Source: Geobacter sp.
GTDB taxonomy: Bacteria > Desulfobacterota > Desulfuromonadia > Geobacterales > Pseudopelobacteraceae
Assembly: GCA_003574895.1 (NCBI GenBank)
Contig: PJFB01000002.1
Location: 1-64,000, forward strand
DNA length: 64,000 nucleotides
Reading direction: 5' to 3'
Within the stretch, counting starts at the first letter, position 1. Each line of letters opens with the position of its first letter. A program made the translations under genes and the position numbers. This document shows, piece after piece, positions 23,979 through 32,481 of the stretch. A model generated the notes under the pieces. It ran no database searches. It was not told the origin of the DNA and saw only the letters and a list, made by a program, of their open reading frames with translations.

Positions 23979-25108
23979 ACCCACGCCGACTGAAAGCCGT
24001 TGCCCAAAAAGAGTTCCTCCATGTCCTGCGAGATCCGCGCAGCCTGATGATGGGGATCGGCATGCCCATGATGCTGCTGTTCCTGTTCGGCTATGCCCTG
24101 ACCCTGGATGTGGACAAGGTGCCGTTGGTTGTATGGGATCAGGCGCAGACCGCGCAAAGCCGTGAGTTTGTCAGCCGCTTCAGCGGTTCGCGCTACTTCG
24201 ACCTGCGCAGTCATGCCTCGAATTACAGACAGATCGAAATTGCCATTGATCGTCGAGAGGCATTGATAGCCCTGGTGCTCCCACTTGATTTCGACCGCAA
24301 GCTGTCGCTGGGAGAGGCTGCGGAAGTGCAGGCAATTGTCGACGGCAGTGATCCGAATACCGCTACGATTGCCTTGGGGTATGCCGACGCGACTGCTCTC
24401 GGCTTCTCTAGGGAAGTGGCGATCAAGCAGTCGTCCCGTGCCGGGTTGAGACCGCGATTACCGGCCCTGGAACTGCGGCCCCGGGTTTGGTTCAACACCG
24501 ACATGATCTCGCGCAACTTCATCTTTCCCGGCTTGATCCCAGTGGTGATGATGATCATGGCCGCCATCCTGACCTCGCTTTGCATGGCGCGGGAATGGGA
24601 GACCGGCACCATGGAGCAGCTGATCGCCACGCCGGTAACCGGTACCGAACTGATATTCGGCAAGCTGGCCCCATATTTCTGCATCGGCGTACTAGATCTG
24701 GTCCTTTGCATAGCTTTGGGGGAGTTCGTGTTCGATGTACCGTTGCGCGGCAGCCTCTGGCTGCTTACCGCCCTGGCGCTGATCTTCCTGTTCGGGGCGC
24801 TCTCCTTCGGCCTTTTACTGAGCATCATCACCAAGAATCAGTTTCTGGCCAGCCAGCTGGCCATAGTCACTACGATCCTGCCGGCCTTCCTGCTCTCCGG
24901 CTTCATATTCCCCATAGAAAACATGCCGCTGCCTATCCAGGCCGTGACCCGTATCATAACGGCACGCTACTTTGTCTTGATTCTACGGGGAATCTATCTG
25001 AAAGACGTAGGACTGGGTGTGCTTTGGCCAGAAGCCCTCTTTCTGGCGATCTTCGGAGTAGTGGTGATCCTAATTGCTGTCATCAAATTCAGGAAAAGAA
25101 TAGCGTAA
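23975..25108 (+). CDS. ABC-2 type permease (YbhS-like)
   Basis: The 377-residue product has one N-terminal transmembrane helix (about 28-45, in the block DPRSLMMGIGMPMMLLFLFGYAL), a large periplasmic loop and five C-terminal helices from about residue 180. The motif WETGTMEQLIATPVTGTELIFGKL is the conserved cytoplasmic segment of ABC-2 permeases. It would form the membrane channel with its partner at 25109. The start overlaps the ATPase stop. Confidence 0.93.
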   Translation: MNPRRLKAVAQKEFLHVLRDPRSLMMGIGMPMMLLFLFGYALTLDVDKVPLVVWDQAQTAQSREFVSRFSGSRYFDLRSHASNYRQIEIAIDRREALIALVLPLDFDRKLSLGEAAEVQAIVDGSDPNTATIALGYADATALGFSREVAIKQSSRAGLRPRLPALELRPRVWFNTDMISRNFIFPGLIPVVMMIMAAILTSLCMAREWETGTMEQLIATPVTGTELIFGKLAPYFCIGVLDLVLCIALGEFVFDVPLRGSLWLLTALALIFLFGALSFGLLLSIITKNQFLASQLAIVTTILPAFLLSGFIFPIENMPLPIQAVTRIITARYFVLILRGIYLKDVGLGVLWPEALFLAIFGVVVILIAVIKFRKRIA

Positions 25109-26239
25109 ATGTTTGAACGACTGAAAGCGATGCTGGTCAAGGAGTTCATCCAGGTCTTTCGGGACCCGCGCATGCGGATTGTGCTCTTTGTCATACCTGC
25201 CTTGCAGACCGTGATCTTTGGCTATGCGGTCAACATGGATGTGCAGAATATTGCCACTGCAGTCCTGGACAGGGACAACAGCGTGGAAAGCCGGGAACTG
25301 GTGGCGCTGTCCACATCTTCGGGCCATTTCAGCCTGAAGGCGCGAATCGGAACTGATGACGAGGCACGTTCACTGTTGGACAATGGAGCTGTCAGGATGG
25401 TACTGGTAATCGACCATGGATTTGCCGAACAGCTGCACAGGGGAGGAAACGTTCCGGTGCAGGCTCTGCTGGATGGCAGCGACTCCAATACCGCCGGGGT
25501 TGTCATGAGTTACCTGGCGCGGTTGTCCGGTGCCTACAATTCGCGTTTGCAGAGTGATTACGCTGCCCGCCACCTTGGGTTTGTACCCCGCATCGGGCAT
25601 GTGGAAATTGCAAGCCGGGCCTGGTTCAATGAAAACCTGGAAAGTCCTCCATTTTACGTCCCCGCGGTAATCACCAATATACTTTTCATTATTACCATGC
25701 TGATGTCATCCCTGGCCATTGTGCGTGAGAAGGAAATTGGCACCATCGAGCAGGTCATCGTCACCCCGATCCGCAAGCTGGAGTTCATCATGGGCAAAAC
25801 CCTCCCCTTCGTCTTGATCGGCTACATCGACGTGATCCTGATCAGCCTGGTGGGAGCCCTGGTGTTCGACGTGCCTTTACGTGGGAGCATGGCGCTGCTT
25901 TTCCTGGCAACCACGCTTTTCCTGATGAGTTCCCTGGGGATCGGATTATTGATATCCACCGTGAGCAGTACCCAGCAACAGGCCATGATGAGCGCGTTTT
26001 TCATAATCTTTCCCGCCCTGCTGCTGTCGGGATTTGCCTTTCCCATAGAAAACATGCCGCTGCCGGTCCAATGGCTGACCCTGCTCAACCCGTTACGCTA
26101 TTATATGGTGGTCATCCGGGGGATATTTCTTAAAGGAGTGGGGATCAATGCACTTTGGCAACAGATTTTGGCCCTGGGGGTTATCGGCGTGGTTGTGCTC
26201 AGTGCAGCTGTAATGCGTTTCAGAAAAACAGTAGGTTAA
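25109..26239 (+). CDS. ABC-2 type permease (YbhR-like)
   Basis: The 376-residue paralogue of the preceding gene has the same layout: a first helix near 25-45, a periplasmic loop, and five C-terminal helices, with KEIGTIEQVIVTPIRKLEFIMGK as the conserved segment. Its ATG directly follows the previous stop. The two permeases probably form a heterodimer. Last gene of the efflux operon. Confidence 0.93.
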   Translation: MFERLKAMLVKEFIQVFRDPRMRIVLFVIPALQTVIFGYAVNMDVQNIATAVLDRDNSVESRELVALSTSSGHFSLKARIGTDDEARSLLDNGAVRMVLVIDHGFAEQLHRGGNVPVQALLDGSDSNTAGVVMSYLARLSGAYNSRLQSDYAARHLGFVPRIGHVEIASRAWFNENLESPPFYVPAVITNILFIITMLMSSLAIVREKEIGTIEQVIVTPIRKLEFIMGKTLPFVLIGYIDVILISLVGALVFDVPLRGSMALLFLATTLFLMSSLGIGLLISTVSSTQQQAMMSAFFIIFPALLLSGFAFPIENMPLPVQWLTLLNPLRYYMVVIRGIFLKGVGINALWQQILALGVIGVVVLSAAVMRFRKTVG

Positions 26240-26436
26240 ATATTGCAGAATCGCCTGATAAGTGGTTTATCCGGGAAAAGCAAGGCAAACGCCCCAAAAG
26301 GGGCGCTGTAATGTGGATACTTGCACTTGTGGAGAATATATGCAAATCCGGAAAGAATGGAAGAAACTGCCGGGCCAGACTGGTTTTGTCATGACTGGGC
26401 ATTAGACGACACGGCAGTTCTTCCTTCTCTGGCTCT

Positions 26437-26913
26437 TCAGATGTAGTACATGAAGCGGTGGTCTTGTTCCTTTTTGATGCCCATCTCTACCCCCCGCTGA
26501 CACAGCGTCTGCAATGTCATCTCCGAGAACAGCTTATTGAGGAGCGCGCTGGCGTCTTCCCAAATAGTTTGGGTCACGCAATTGCCTTCAAAAGGGCATT
26601 CTATCTTGCGTTTCGACTTTTTCTTCGTCTCACCGGCACAGCCTACCAGCAACACATCCTGTTCAGTCGCGTTGAGTATATCCAGTACCGTAATTTCATC
26701 GGGCTTTTTCGCCAAGCTGTAGCCCCCTTGCGGTCCACGCTTGCTTTTGAGAATACCGGCACGTTTCAGGTTTTGAAATATCTGTTCCAGGTAGCGGGGA
26801 GAGATCTGCTGACGACGTGAAATATCCTGGATCTGGGCCGGCATGTTGCCGCAGTTATAAGCAATATCGAACAAGGCGCGAAGTCCATATCGACTTTTCG
26901 TTGAAAGACGCAT
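26437..26913 (-). CDS. Rrf2-family transcription regulator
   Basis: The 158-residue product has an N-terminal winged helix (MRLSTKSRYGLRALFDIAY ... ISPRYLEQIFQNLKRAGILKSKRGPQGGYSL) and three cysteines in the Rrf2 pattern (VGCAG, then ECPFEGNC), which in this family bind an iron-sulfur cluster. Compared with IscR, the cysteine region carries a lysine-rich insert. Start chosen: ATG 26913, which has GAGGGG upstream; a longer frame starts at 26925. It is monocistronic and has no isc genes next to it. A TTGACA box lies upstream on the minus strand (26972-26977). Confidence 0.9.
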   Translation of the reverse strand: MRLSTKSRYGLRALFDIAYNCGNMPAQIQDISRRQQISPRYLEQIFQNLKRAGILKSKRGPQGGYSLAKKPDEITVLDILNATEQDVLLVGCAGETKKKSKRKIECPFEGNCVTQTIWEDASALLNKLFSEMTLQTLCQRGVEMGIKKEQDHRFMYYI

Positions 26914-26971
26914 ATTCCCCTCCATGAGTGATGCAAATCTTATATTAGCAAATACTATAACACACTTATAT

Positions 26972-26977
26972 TGTCAA
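26972..26977 (-). promoter_or_regulatory. Possible -35 box upstream of the Rrf2 gene
   Basis: TTGACA on the minus strand lies 59 bp before the start codon, in an AT-rich stretch with several TATA-like hexamers downstream. The exact -10 is not certain. Confidence 0.35.
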
Positions 26978-27057
26978 CAAAATAAAGGGATTAATGCGGT
27001 TATTCTACATATTGACAATGAAAAATATCGCCGGGCAAAACTGCCATTATCAGCCAA

Positions 27058-27783
27058 TCAGCGCATCACAGCCCGGGCAATGGTAATCACCACCACTTTT
27101 GACGCACCGGCCTGCTTGAGTATCCTGGCGCATTCCTCGACAGTGCTGCCTGTGGTAAGGATGTCATCCAGCAGCAGCACACTCTTCCCTGCCACAGCTG
27201 CGCTGTTTGCCACGGCAAACGCTCCTTTTACATTGTGGCGCCTTTCATCGGCAGAAAGGTTGATCTGCGGAACTGTCCAGCGAATCCTGCACATCGCCTG
27301 GCGCTCTAAAGGCAGTCGCCACTCATGGGCCAGCAATTCTCCCAGCAACACGGCCTGGTTGAAACCACGGCTGCGCAGCCGTTTTTTGTGCAACGGCACC
27401 GGCACGATCACATCAGGGGCCTGTGTCGAGACAAAATCTGCCAGTGCGCCTGCTGCCATAAGTGCCAACGGACGGCGCAAAAAGGTTTTGTTTCGATATT
27501 TGAAGGCATGGATGAGCTCCCGGCACTCCCCCTCGTAAAGAAAGACAGCCCGGGCCGCATCGAAATGAGGCTTGGCCTTTGAACAGTCGCCACAAAGATG
27601 GTCCGCGCCGGCACCCTGGAATGGAATGCCGCAAACCTGACACATCGGGGGTTCAACCGGCTTGAGAGCCCCGCGGCATGCCTGGCAGATATGGACGGCA
27701 CCGGCATCCGGAATAAACGAGTGGCAGATATGACAAAGGGGTGGGAAGAAAAAATCGAGAAGGACTTTGACTAGAGGGTTCAA
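27058..27783 (-). CDS. ComF-family phosphoribosyltransferase-like protein
   Basis: The 241-residue product opens with a zinc-finger region of paired cysteines (PPLCHICHSF; HICQACRG; MCQVCGIPF; CGDC) and ends in a type I phosphoribosyltransferase domain with VLLLDDILTTGST. ComF proteins take part in DNA uptake in competent bacteria and possibly in DNA repair elsewhere; the substrate is not established. No other competence gene is adjacent. Confidence 0.9.
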   Translation of the reverse strand: MNPLVKVLLDFFFPPLCHICHSFIPDAGAVHICQACRGALKPVEPPMCQVCGIPFQGAGADHLCGDCSKAKPHFDAARAVFLYEGECRELIHAFKYRNKTFLRRPLALMAAGALADFVSTQAPDVIVPVPLHKKRLRSRGFNQAVLLGELLAHEWRLPLERQAMCRIRWTVPQINLSADERRHNVKGAFAVANSAAVAGKSVLLLDDILTTGSTVEECARILKQAGASKVVVITIARAVMR

Positions 27784-27806
27784 GGCTGGCGCCTCATGGT
27801 AATACA

Positions 27807-27836
27807 GGCCTGCCTGGCCCGGAAGCCCGGCAGGCC
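27807..27836. other. Intergenic hairpin between the comF and LUD genes
   Basis: The 8-bp stem GGCCTGCC/GGCAGGCC has a 14-base loop. It lies after the LUD gene on the minus strand and just before comF. It lacks a T run, so termination is uncertain. Confidence 0.45.
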
Positions 27837-27845
27837 CGCATCAAC

Positions 27846-28499
27846 TCAGAAACCCAGATCCGCATTGACAACCAATACTCTCAAGTCTGTCATGCGCGGT
27901 TTCCTATCAATGATGGTGGTCACGCGGCAAAGCCTGTCAGGCGAACTGCAATCGCTACAGAAACCTGTATGGGCACAGGGAGTGTTGAAATTGAGCCTTT
28001 TTGCATTTGGAGGCGTGGCCCAGTTTTTGACCCGATCGATTGCATCCTGTACCGATCCCTCCACCAATTTGTTGCGGCCGACCACAACTATCACCTTGCG
28101 CGGCCCGAAAAACATGGCGGCCGCCCGATTGCCGGTGGCATCTATATTCACCATCTCGCCATTCAGCGTCAGGGCGTTGCATCCAGAGAGAAACAGATCG
28201 CAAGTCAGTTGGCGGCGCATGATTTCCATGCGCATTTCGCGGGTCAGGGCTGGTATGCCGTGATTGAGAATAACTTTGCCCTGCTCTTTCAAGGCGCTCT
28301 CGACCTCCAGCCCGACAATGGACATGGAGCCGCCAAACCCGACGCTCTGCGCGTCTGCAGCCTCGGCCACGATATAATCACAGGCTTCCTGCTGCGTGGC
28401 AAGGTAGAGGGCGGTAAAATCATTCTTGCCCAACGACTCCACCGCCTTCAGACACTTCTGTTCATAGGTCCAGTTAACTAGTTCTTCGGTCCGTCCCAT
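27846..28499 (-). CDS. LUD-domain protein (DUF162, LutC-like)
   Basis: The 217-residue product has the LUD core (VGFGGSMSIVGLEVESALKEQGK; LTLNGEMVNIDATGNRAAAMFFGPRKVIVVVGRNKLV) and a cysteine-rich C-terminal segment (PCAHTGFCSDCSSPDRLC). LUD proteins include LutB/LutC subunits of iron-sulfur lactate dehydrogenase, but many stand-alone members like this one are uncharacterised. A good ribosome-binding site (GGAGATG) precedes ATG 28499. No lutA or lutB lies beside it. Confidence 0.85.
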   Translation of the reverse strand: MGRTEELVNWTYEQKCLKAVESLGKNDFTALYLATQQEACDYIVAEAADAQSVGFGGSMSIVGLEVESALKEQGKVILNHGIPALTREMRMEIMRRQLTCDLFLSGCNALTLNGEMVNIDATGNRAAAMFFGPRKVIVVVGRNKLVEGSVQDAIDRVKNWATPPNAKRLNFNTPCAHTGFCSDCSSPDRLCRVTTIIDRKPRMTDLRVLVVNADLGF

Positions 28500-28523
28500 A
28501 TATCATCTCCATTCGCAGAGCTG

Positions 28524-29099
28524 CTATTTCAGCATTTTTATAGATTTGATCATTACCGGTGTTTCGGGGTAATTTTGGAACACCATGTTTACAGTCATGG
28601 TTTTTACATTCACGATCTTGTCAACGACATCCATGCCCTCAACAACCTTGCCGAAGACCGCATAACCGAAACCGTCCGGATTGGGGCGATTGAGCATATT
28701 GTTATTGACCACATTGATGAAAAACTGCGAGGTAGCACTATCCGGAGCAGCTGTTCTGGCCATCGCAATGGTGCCGCGATCATTCTTCAAGCCATTGGCA
28801 GCTTCGTTCTTGATAGGGCTGTTGGTGGCCTTTTGCTTGCGATCCGGCGTAAATCCCCCGCCCTGGATCATGAAGCCCGGAATAACGCGATGGAAGATGG
28901 TGCCGTTGTAAAAACCGCTGCCGACATACTCCAGGAAGTTCTTGACACTGAGCGGCGCTTCCTTTTCAAACAACTCAATCTTTACCTTCCCCAGGCTTGT
29001 TTCCATAACCACTTCCGGGTTTTTCGCCTCTGCCGTCACGGCAACCGCCATACAGAAGGTAATTAATGCAATAGCAACTAGTTTTCTAAACATGAACAT
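28524..29099 (-). CDS. Secreted cyclophilin-type peptidyl-prolyl isomerase
   Basis: The 191-residue product has a signal peptide (about 1-25, cleavage near AEAKNP), then a cyclophilin domain with the active-site blocks FHRVIPGFMIQGGGF and SQFFINV. It speeds cis-trans isomerisation of proline bonds in the periplasm. AGGAGG precedes ATG 29099. A structured upstream region (29221-29340) may be its 5' untranslated leader. Confidence 0.93.
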   Translation of the reverse strand: MFMFRKLVAIALITFCMAVAVTAEAKNPEVVMETSLGKVKIELFEKEAPLSVKNFLEYVGSGFYNGTIFHRVIPGFMIQGGGFTPDRKQKATNSPIKNEAANGLKNDRGTIAMARTAAPDSATSQFFINVVNNNMLNRPNPDGFGYAVFGKVVEGMDVVDKIVNVKTMTVNMVFQNYPETPVMIKSIKMLK

Positions 29100-29437
29100 C
29101 TCCTCCTTGGGAAAAGTTGAGTCGGGGCGGCCAAGTCAATTGCATGACAAGCCTCAAACAGAACGCAATAGTACGTAAAAAAAACCGCTGCTTCAAGATA
29201 AATTGAGAATACTGATACCACACCCAAAAGTGCACCTCCTACCGGCAAGAGCCTGGCCGGTTTCCCCGGTAAAGCCGGAAGCAATCAGACTGGAGGCAAC
29301 CACACCTAAAGGACTGGCACCATGCTGCACGTGAATAGAATAAAAAAAAGGTGCCGACGAATAAACGCGAGCACCTTAAATATAGCAGCCGGCAGGATTT
29401 CTGCATCCTATCTGCCAGTTGATTTGGGTATCAAATA
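29100..29437. other. Intergenic region with a structured leader-like segment
   Basis: No gene is visible. Between the HU terminator and the cyclophilin gene, the minus strand at 29340-29221 is rich in paired CCGG/GCC segments (for example ACCGGC/GCCGGT arms at 29240-29262). It would be transcribed as a leader of the cyclophilin gene. I compared it by eye with c-di-GMP, cobalamin, glycine and Moco riboswitch cores and found no convincing match. Confidence 0.4.
29342..29377 (-). terminator. Terminator of the HU gene
   Basis: On the minus strand the stem AAGGTGC/GCACCTT, with an inner CG stem, is followed by a run of eight T. It lies 60 bp past the HU stop. Confidence 0.88.
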
Positions 29438-29740
29438 TTATTTTTTCTTGGCTGGCTTTGCTGCCGCTTTCGCCTTCAGATCTTTCAGGCCTTTGCCAGG
29501 GCTGAATTTGCCGGAAGTTTTGGCAGGGATCTTAAGGGCTTTACCGGTCTGCGGATTGCGGCCGGTACGGGCTTTGCGAGTTACCGCGCTGAAAGTGCCA
29601 AAACCTACCAATGTTACTTTATCGCCTGCCTTTAACGCAACTGTGGTTTCGGCAATGAAACTGTTCAGCGCCTTCTCAGCCTGTGCCTTGGTAATGTCAG
29701 CAGCCACTGCCATCTTCGCAACGAGATCAGCTTTTTTCAT
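29438..29740 (-). CDS. HU-family DNA-binding protein
   Basis: The 100-residue product is a full HU/IHF fold (MKKADLVAKMAVAADITKAQ ... VTLVGFGTF ... RTGRNPQTGK) followed by a lysine/alanine-rich tail (AKAAAKPAKKK). HU bends DNA and shapes the nucleoid. Start chosen: ATG 29740, because AGGGGGG lies just upstream and MKKADL is the family N-terminus. The longer frame to 29797 is not needed. Confidence 0.96.
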   Translation of the reverse strand: MKKADLVAKMAVAADITKAQAEKALNSFIAETTVALKAGDKVTLVGFGTFSAVTRKARTGRNPQTGKALKIPAKTSGKFSPGKGLKDLKAKAAAKPAKKK

Positions 29741-30049
29741 ACGCCCCCCTTGGTGGTTGATTTTTCGTGAATATAACACAATAGCAAATAGATACAAGAT
29801 ATTTAGTGAGAATAAAGCAACTTTATATCAAGATAAATAACAGCTAATCTTTGGTACTGTTTTGCATAATACTTTGGTCAACCCAAAAGATACTATATGG
29901 TTGCCCCAACTAGGTAAAAAAAGCGGCCTGGACAGTCGGGGTTACCGACATTATCACATGTCATCTTCCCTGATGACTGATAATATTGTTGTAACCTCTC
30001 GGCAAGATACGGCGTCTAAGTGTATAAATACACTCCAAAGGAGAAAATC
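29741..30049. other. AT-rich divergent intergenic region between HU and the Spy gene
   Basis: It must hold the divergent promoters of HU (minus) and the Spy-like gene (plus). A GGTTGCCCC/GGGGTTACC dyad (about 29897-29937) spans a short A run. I cannot assign it to a known RNA class. Confidence 0.4.
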
Positions 30050-30532
30050 ATGAGAATCGCCATCAAAAGCCTCTCAGCCGTAGCTGCCGTAATAACCGTT
30101 TTGAGTCTTGCGCCTGTAAACGCACGTGCATTCATGGGTGACGAGGGGCAAGCGCAAGGACGCCTGCACTTCAGAAAGATTGCGTCTGCCCTTGGACTCT
30201 CGGCTCAACAAAAGCAAGATATCAAGGAAATTCTAAAGAAAAACAAACCCCAGACCCAGCCATTGATGAAACAACTTATTGCCGAACGGCGCACCTTACG
30301 ATCACTCATCCAGAACGAAACTATTGACGAATCGGCAATTCGGGCCCAGTCTGCCAAAGTCGCGGCAATCGAGGCCGACATGGCCGTGGAACGAGCCAGG
30401 GTAGCCCAGGAGATTCGTACCGTACTGACTCCGGAGCAGGTGCAAAAGTTCATGGACATTCAGGCTAAACGGGACCGCAAGCTGGACAATTTCCTGTCGC
30501 GGGCATCCAAGAGAATTGACAGGGGTAACTAG
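30050..30532 (+). CDS. Spy/CpxP-family periplasmic protein
   Basis: The 160-residue product has a signal peptide (about 1-28) and a helical LTXXQ-type body (ALGLSAQQKQDIKEILKKNK; VLTPEQVQKFMDIQAKRDRK). Spy/CpxP proteins are periplasmic chaperones or stress sensors that bind unfolded proteins or metals. Start chosen: ATG 30050 behind CAAAGGAG. It heads a cluster with an ECF sigma factor, an anti-sigma-like protein and a second Spy-like protein. Confidence 0.85.
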   Translation: MRIAIKSLSAVAAVITVLSLAPVNARAFMGDEGQAQGRLHFRKIASALGLSAQQKQDIKEILKKNKPQTQPLMKQLIAERRTLRSLIQNETIDESAIRAQSAKVAAIEADMAVERARVAQEIRTVLTPEQVQKFMDIQAKRDRKLDNFLSRASKRIDRGN

Positions 30533-30539
30533 CAGCCAG

Positions 30540-31100
30540 ATGATCGCCTTGACCGATGAATCTTCAGACGATTGTCTGATCTCGTCCGCCATGAAAGGGG
30601 ATGACGGTGCTTTCGCACAGATCGTGGCAAGATACAAGCGGCGGGTCTTCAGACTCGCCGCCCGTTTTGCACGCGACAACGACGAATTGGAGGATATCTG
30701 CCAGGAGGCATTCATAAAGGTCTATGAAAATCTGAGTTCATTCCGTCGCGATGCCCCTTTTGAACACTGGCTGATGCGGATCACGGTGCGTGTATGTCAA
30801 GATGCGCTGCGCAGCAGGCGGCGCAGCGGCAATCATGGCACTCTGGACGGCCAGCCCGATTTACGGGATCTTTCTGCCGATGCCCGCCATGAGGCGCAGC
30901 AGGCCCGTAATCTATTGGCCTGGGCATTGGCGCAGTTGAAACCGGATGAAAGGCTCGTGATTACTTTGTTGGAGCTGGAGGAATATTCGGTGAGGGAAAT
31001 TGCGGAAATGACCGGCTGGAGCGAAGCAAACGTCAAGGTGCGTGCCCATAGGGCCAGACAGTCCTTGAAAAAGATACTGGAGCAACACGATGGAAGATAA
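30540..31100 (+). CDS. ECF-type RNA polymerase sigma factor
   Basis: The 186-residue product has region 2 (FAQIVARYKRRVFRLAARFARDNDELEDICQEAFIKVYENL) and region 4 (LLELEEYSVREIAEMTGWSEANVKVRAHRARQSLK), with the short loop typical of extracytoplasmic-function sigma factors. Start chosen: ATG 30540, eight bases after the Spy stop; a TTG at 30516 would overlap that gene. The 3' end overlaps the next gene, which carries a membrane helix and may hold this factor inactive. Confidence 0.93.
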   Translation: MIALTDESSDDCLISSAMKGDDGAFAQIVARYKRRVFRLAARFARDNDELEDICQEAFIKVYENLSSFRRDAPFEHWLMRITVRVCQDALRSRRRSGNHGTLDGQPDLRDLSADARHEAQQARNLLAWALAQLKPDERLVITLLELEEYSVREIAEMTGWSEANVKVRAHRARQSLKKILEQHDGR

Positions 31101-31398
31101 AACAAACAAACGATTAGAGCAGCTTTTTTCCGCAGCGCGCGACGCTGCCCCCGACACCTCTGCCATGGAGGCACACTTCGAAACCAGAGTCATGGCCAGA
31201 ATTCGTGAGCAACGGGAAAAGACCGCACCATGGTTCGGGCTGGTATGGCGGATGATCCCGATTTTTGCCGTGGTTGCGGCCATTGCGGCAATCTGCAACA
31301 TGAGCTTCAATCCAGACCATTCGCAGGATATGTTTGCCGCCATAACAAACGGCCAGGAAGATTATACCGGGAGTTTCCTAACTGGAGAATCGCCATGA
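31090..31398 (+). CDS. Putative anti-sigma factor with one membrane helix
   Basis: The 102-residue product has a charged cytoplasmic N-terminal part (about 1-45), one transmembrane helix (about 50-68, MIPIFAVVAAIAAICN) and a short periplasmic tail. Size, topology and the 11-nt overlap with the sigma gene fit an anti-sigma factor, although no zinc-binding motif is present. Its stop overlaps the next start (ATGA). The assignment rests on context. Confidence 0.65.
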   Translation: MEDKTNKRLEQLFSAARDAAPDTSAMEAHFETRVMARIREQREKTAPWFGLVWRMIPIFAVVAAIAAICNMSFNPDHSQDMFAAITNGQEDYTGSFLTGESP

Positions 31399-31787
31399 AG
31401 AACATTAAAGCCATAGCAGGAATCCTGCTCATTTTTGCCTTGGGCGCGGCCAGCGGCTCCATCGTAACCCACATGATCGCCCGCGCTCACCTGGAATCCT
31501 TTATCAGCGGCGGACAGCATGCGCGCGAAGATGTGATCGTAAAAAGGCTTGCCAAGAAGCTGGACCTTGACAACCGGCAACTGGAACAGGTCCGGACCAT
31601 TGTTCACGAAACCCATGCCGGCATACAACAGGTCCGCAAACAGGCCCGTCCCCAGGTGGAAGCTCTGCTGGAACAGGGACAGAAACGTATCAGCGCGCTG
31701 CTCAACCCGGACCAGCAAAAGAAGTTTGACAAGATGATCGCCGAGCGCAAGGCGCGCAGACAGCGCGATGACAAAAAAGGGAGTTGA
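31395..31787 (+). CDS. Membrane-anchored Spy/CpxP-like sensor protein
   Basis: The 130-residue product has one N-terminal membrane helix (about 5-25) followed by a helical periplasmic part with LDLDNRQLEQVRTIVHETH and LLNPDQQKKFDKMIAERK, a Spy/ZraP-like pattern. Start chosen: ATG 31395, which overlaps the anti-sigma stop and has GGAG upstream. It could sense metals or misfolded protein for the sigma/anti-sigma pair. Last gene of the four-gene cluster. Confidence 0.75.
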   Translation: MKNIKAIAGILLIFALGAASGSIVTHMIARAHLESFISGGQHAREDVIVKRLAKKLDLDNRQLEQVRTIVHETHAGIQQVRKQARPQVEALLEQGQKRISALLNPDQQKKFDKMIAERKARRQRDDKKGS

Positions 31788-31963
31788 ATGGTTCCCTCCC
31801 CCAGAACCCCACGCCAATAATTAGCGCACCCATGCGGTCCCTTTCCTTCCAGACCTCCACATAAAGCCAGGTTTCGATTTCTTTCGGCAGCCCGACTAAT
31901 CAGTGCCTGACCGTGGTTTATGAGTACCCGACCGTTTGTAGGGTCAGAATGTATTACCTGTGC

Positions 31964-32284
31964 TCAGCTCTGATTGTGTTTACGTTTTTTGCGCGTTCGG
32001 CTGGATTTTCTGGTGAATTTTTCGGCAGGTGGACGATAGGCGCAATCTGGTGGCAACCAATGGAGGGTTGGGGCCAATTCAGGAGTCAGCTTCACACATT
32101 TGGGGTTGATCTCGAAACGGCGCTCAAAGATTTTGCAGCGACGGCTTGTCAAGTCCAGGTAACGGCAAGCGGTTTGGGTGTAGATGATTTTACCCCGGCC
32201 GTCCTCCAGCTTTTCAAAGCAGCAGCGGCCACATTGCTTGCATAGACTGTCCCAGTATGCATCAGCGACGGCGTTATCGGTCAT
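31964..32284 (-). CDS. YkgJ/YcgN-type cysteine-cluster protein
   Basis: The 106-residue product carries CKQCGRCC near the N-terminus and further cysteines (TACRYLDLTSRRCKIFERR; NPKCVKL; DCAY), the layout of CxxCxxCC zinc/iron-chelating domain proteins. The function is unknown. Start chosen: ATG 32284 (TDNAVADAYW follows); a GTG two codons earlier is possible. The C-terminal end is strongly basic (RKSSRTRKKRKH). Confidence 0.82.
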   Translation of the reverse strand: MTDNAVADAYWDSLCKQCGRCCFEKLEDGRGKIIYTQTACRYLDLTSRRCKIFERRFEINPKCVKLTPELAPTLHWLPPDCAYRPPAEKFTRKSSRTRKKRKHNQS

Positions 32285-32481
32285 GGCCACAATAATGGCT
32301 TATGCCGGGCAACGTGTCAATGGCCAAGAGGATGGAACTCAAAACATATGCCGCCATATACATTATTGTATTAATTAAACAAAACACCTTATTTTCTATT
32401 GACTCATATAGATCAGACTATCAATATGTGATGCACTATTAAAACCGACAGGCAGCGTGGCCGGCAATTTGGAGGGAGTTA

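Noticed and set aside
29897-29940. GEMM (c-di-GMP) riboswitch ahead of the Spy gene
   Set aside because: GGGGTTACCGA resembles the 3' end of that class, but the conserved GCAAAGCC core is missing.
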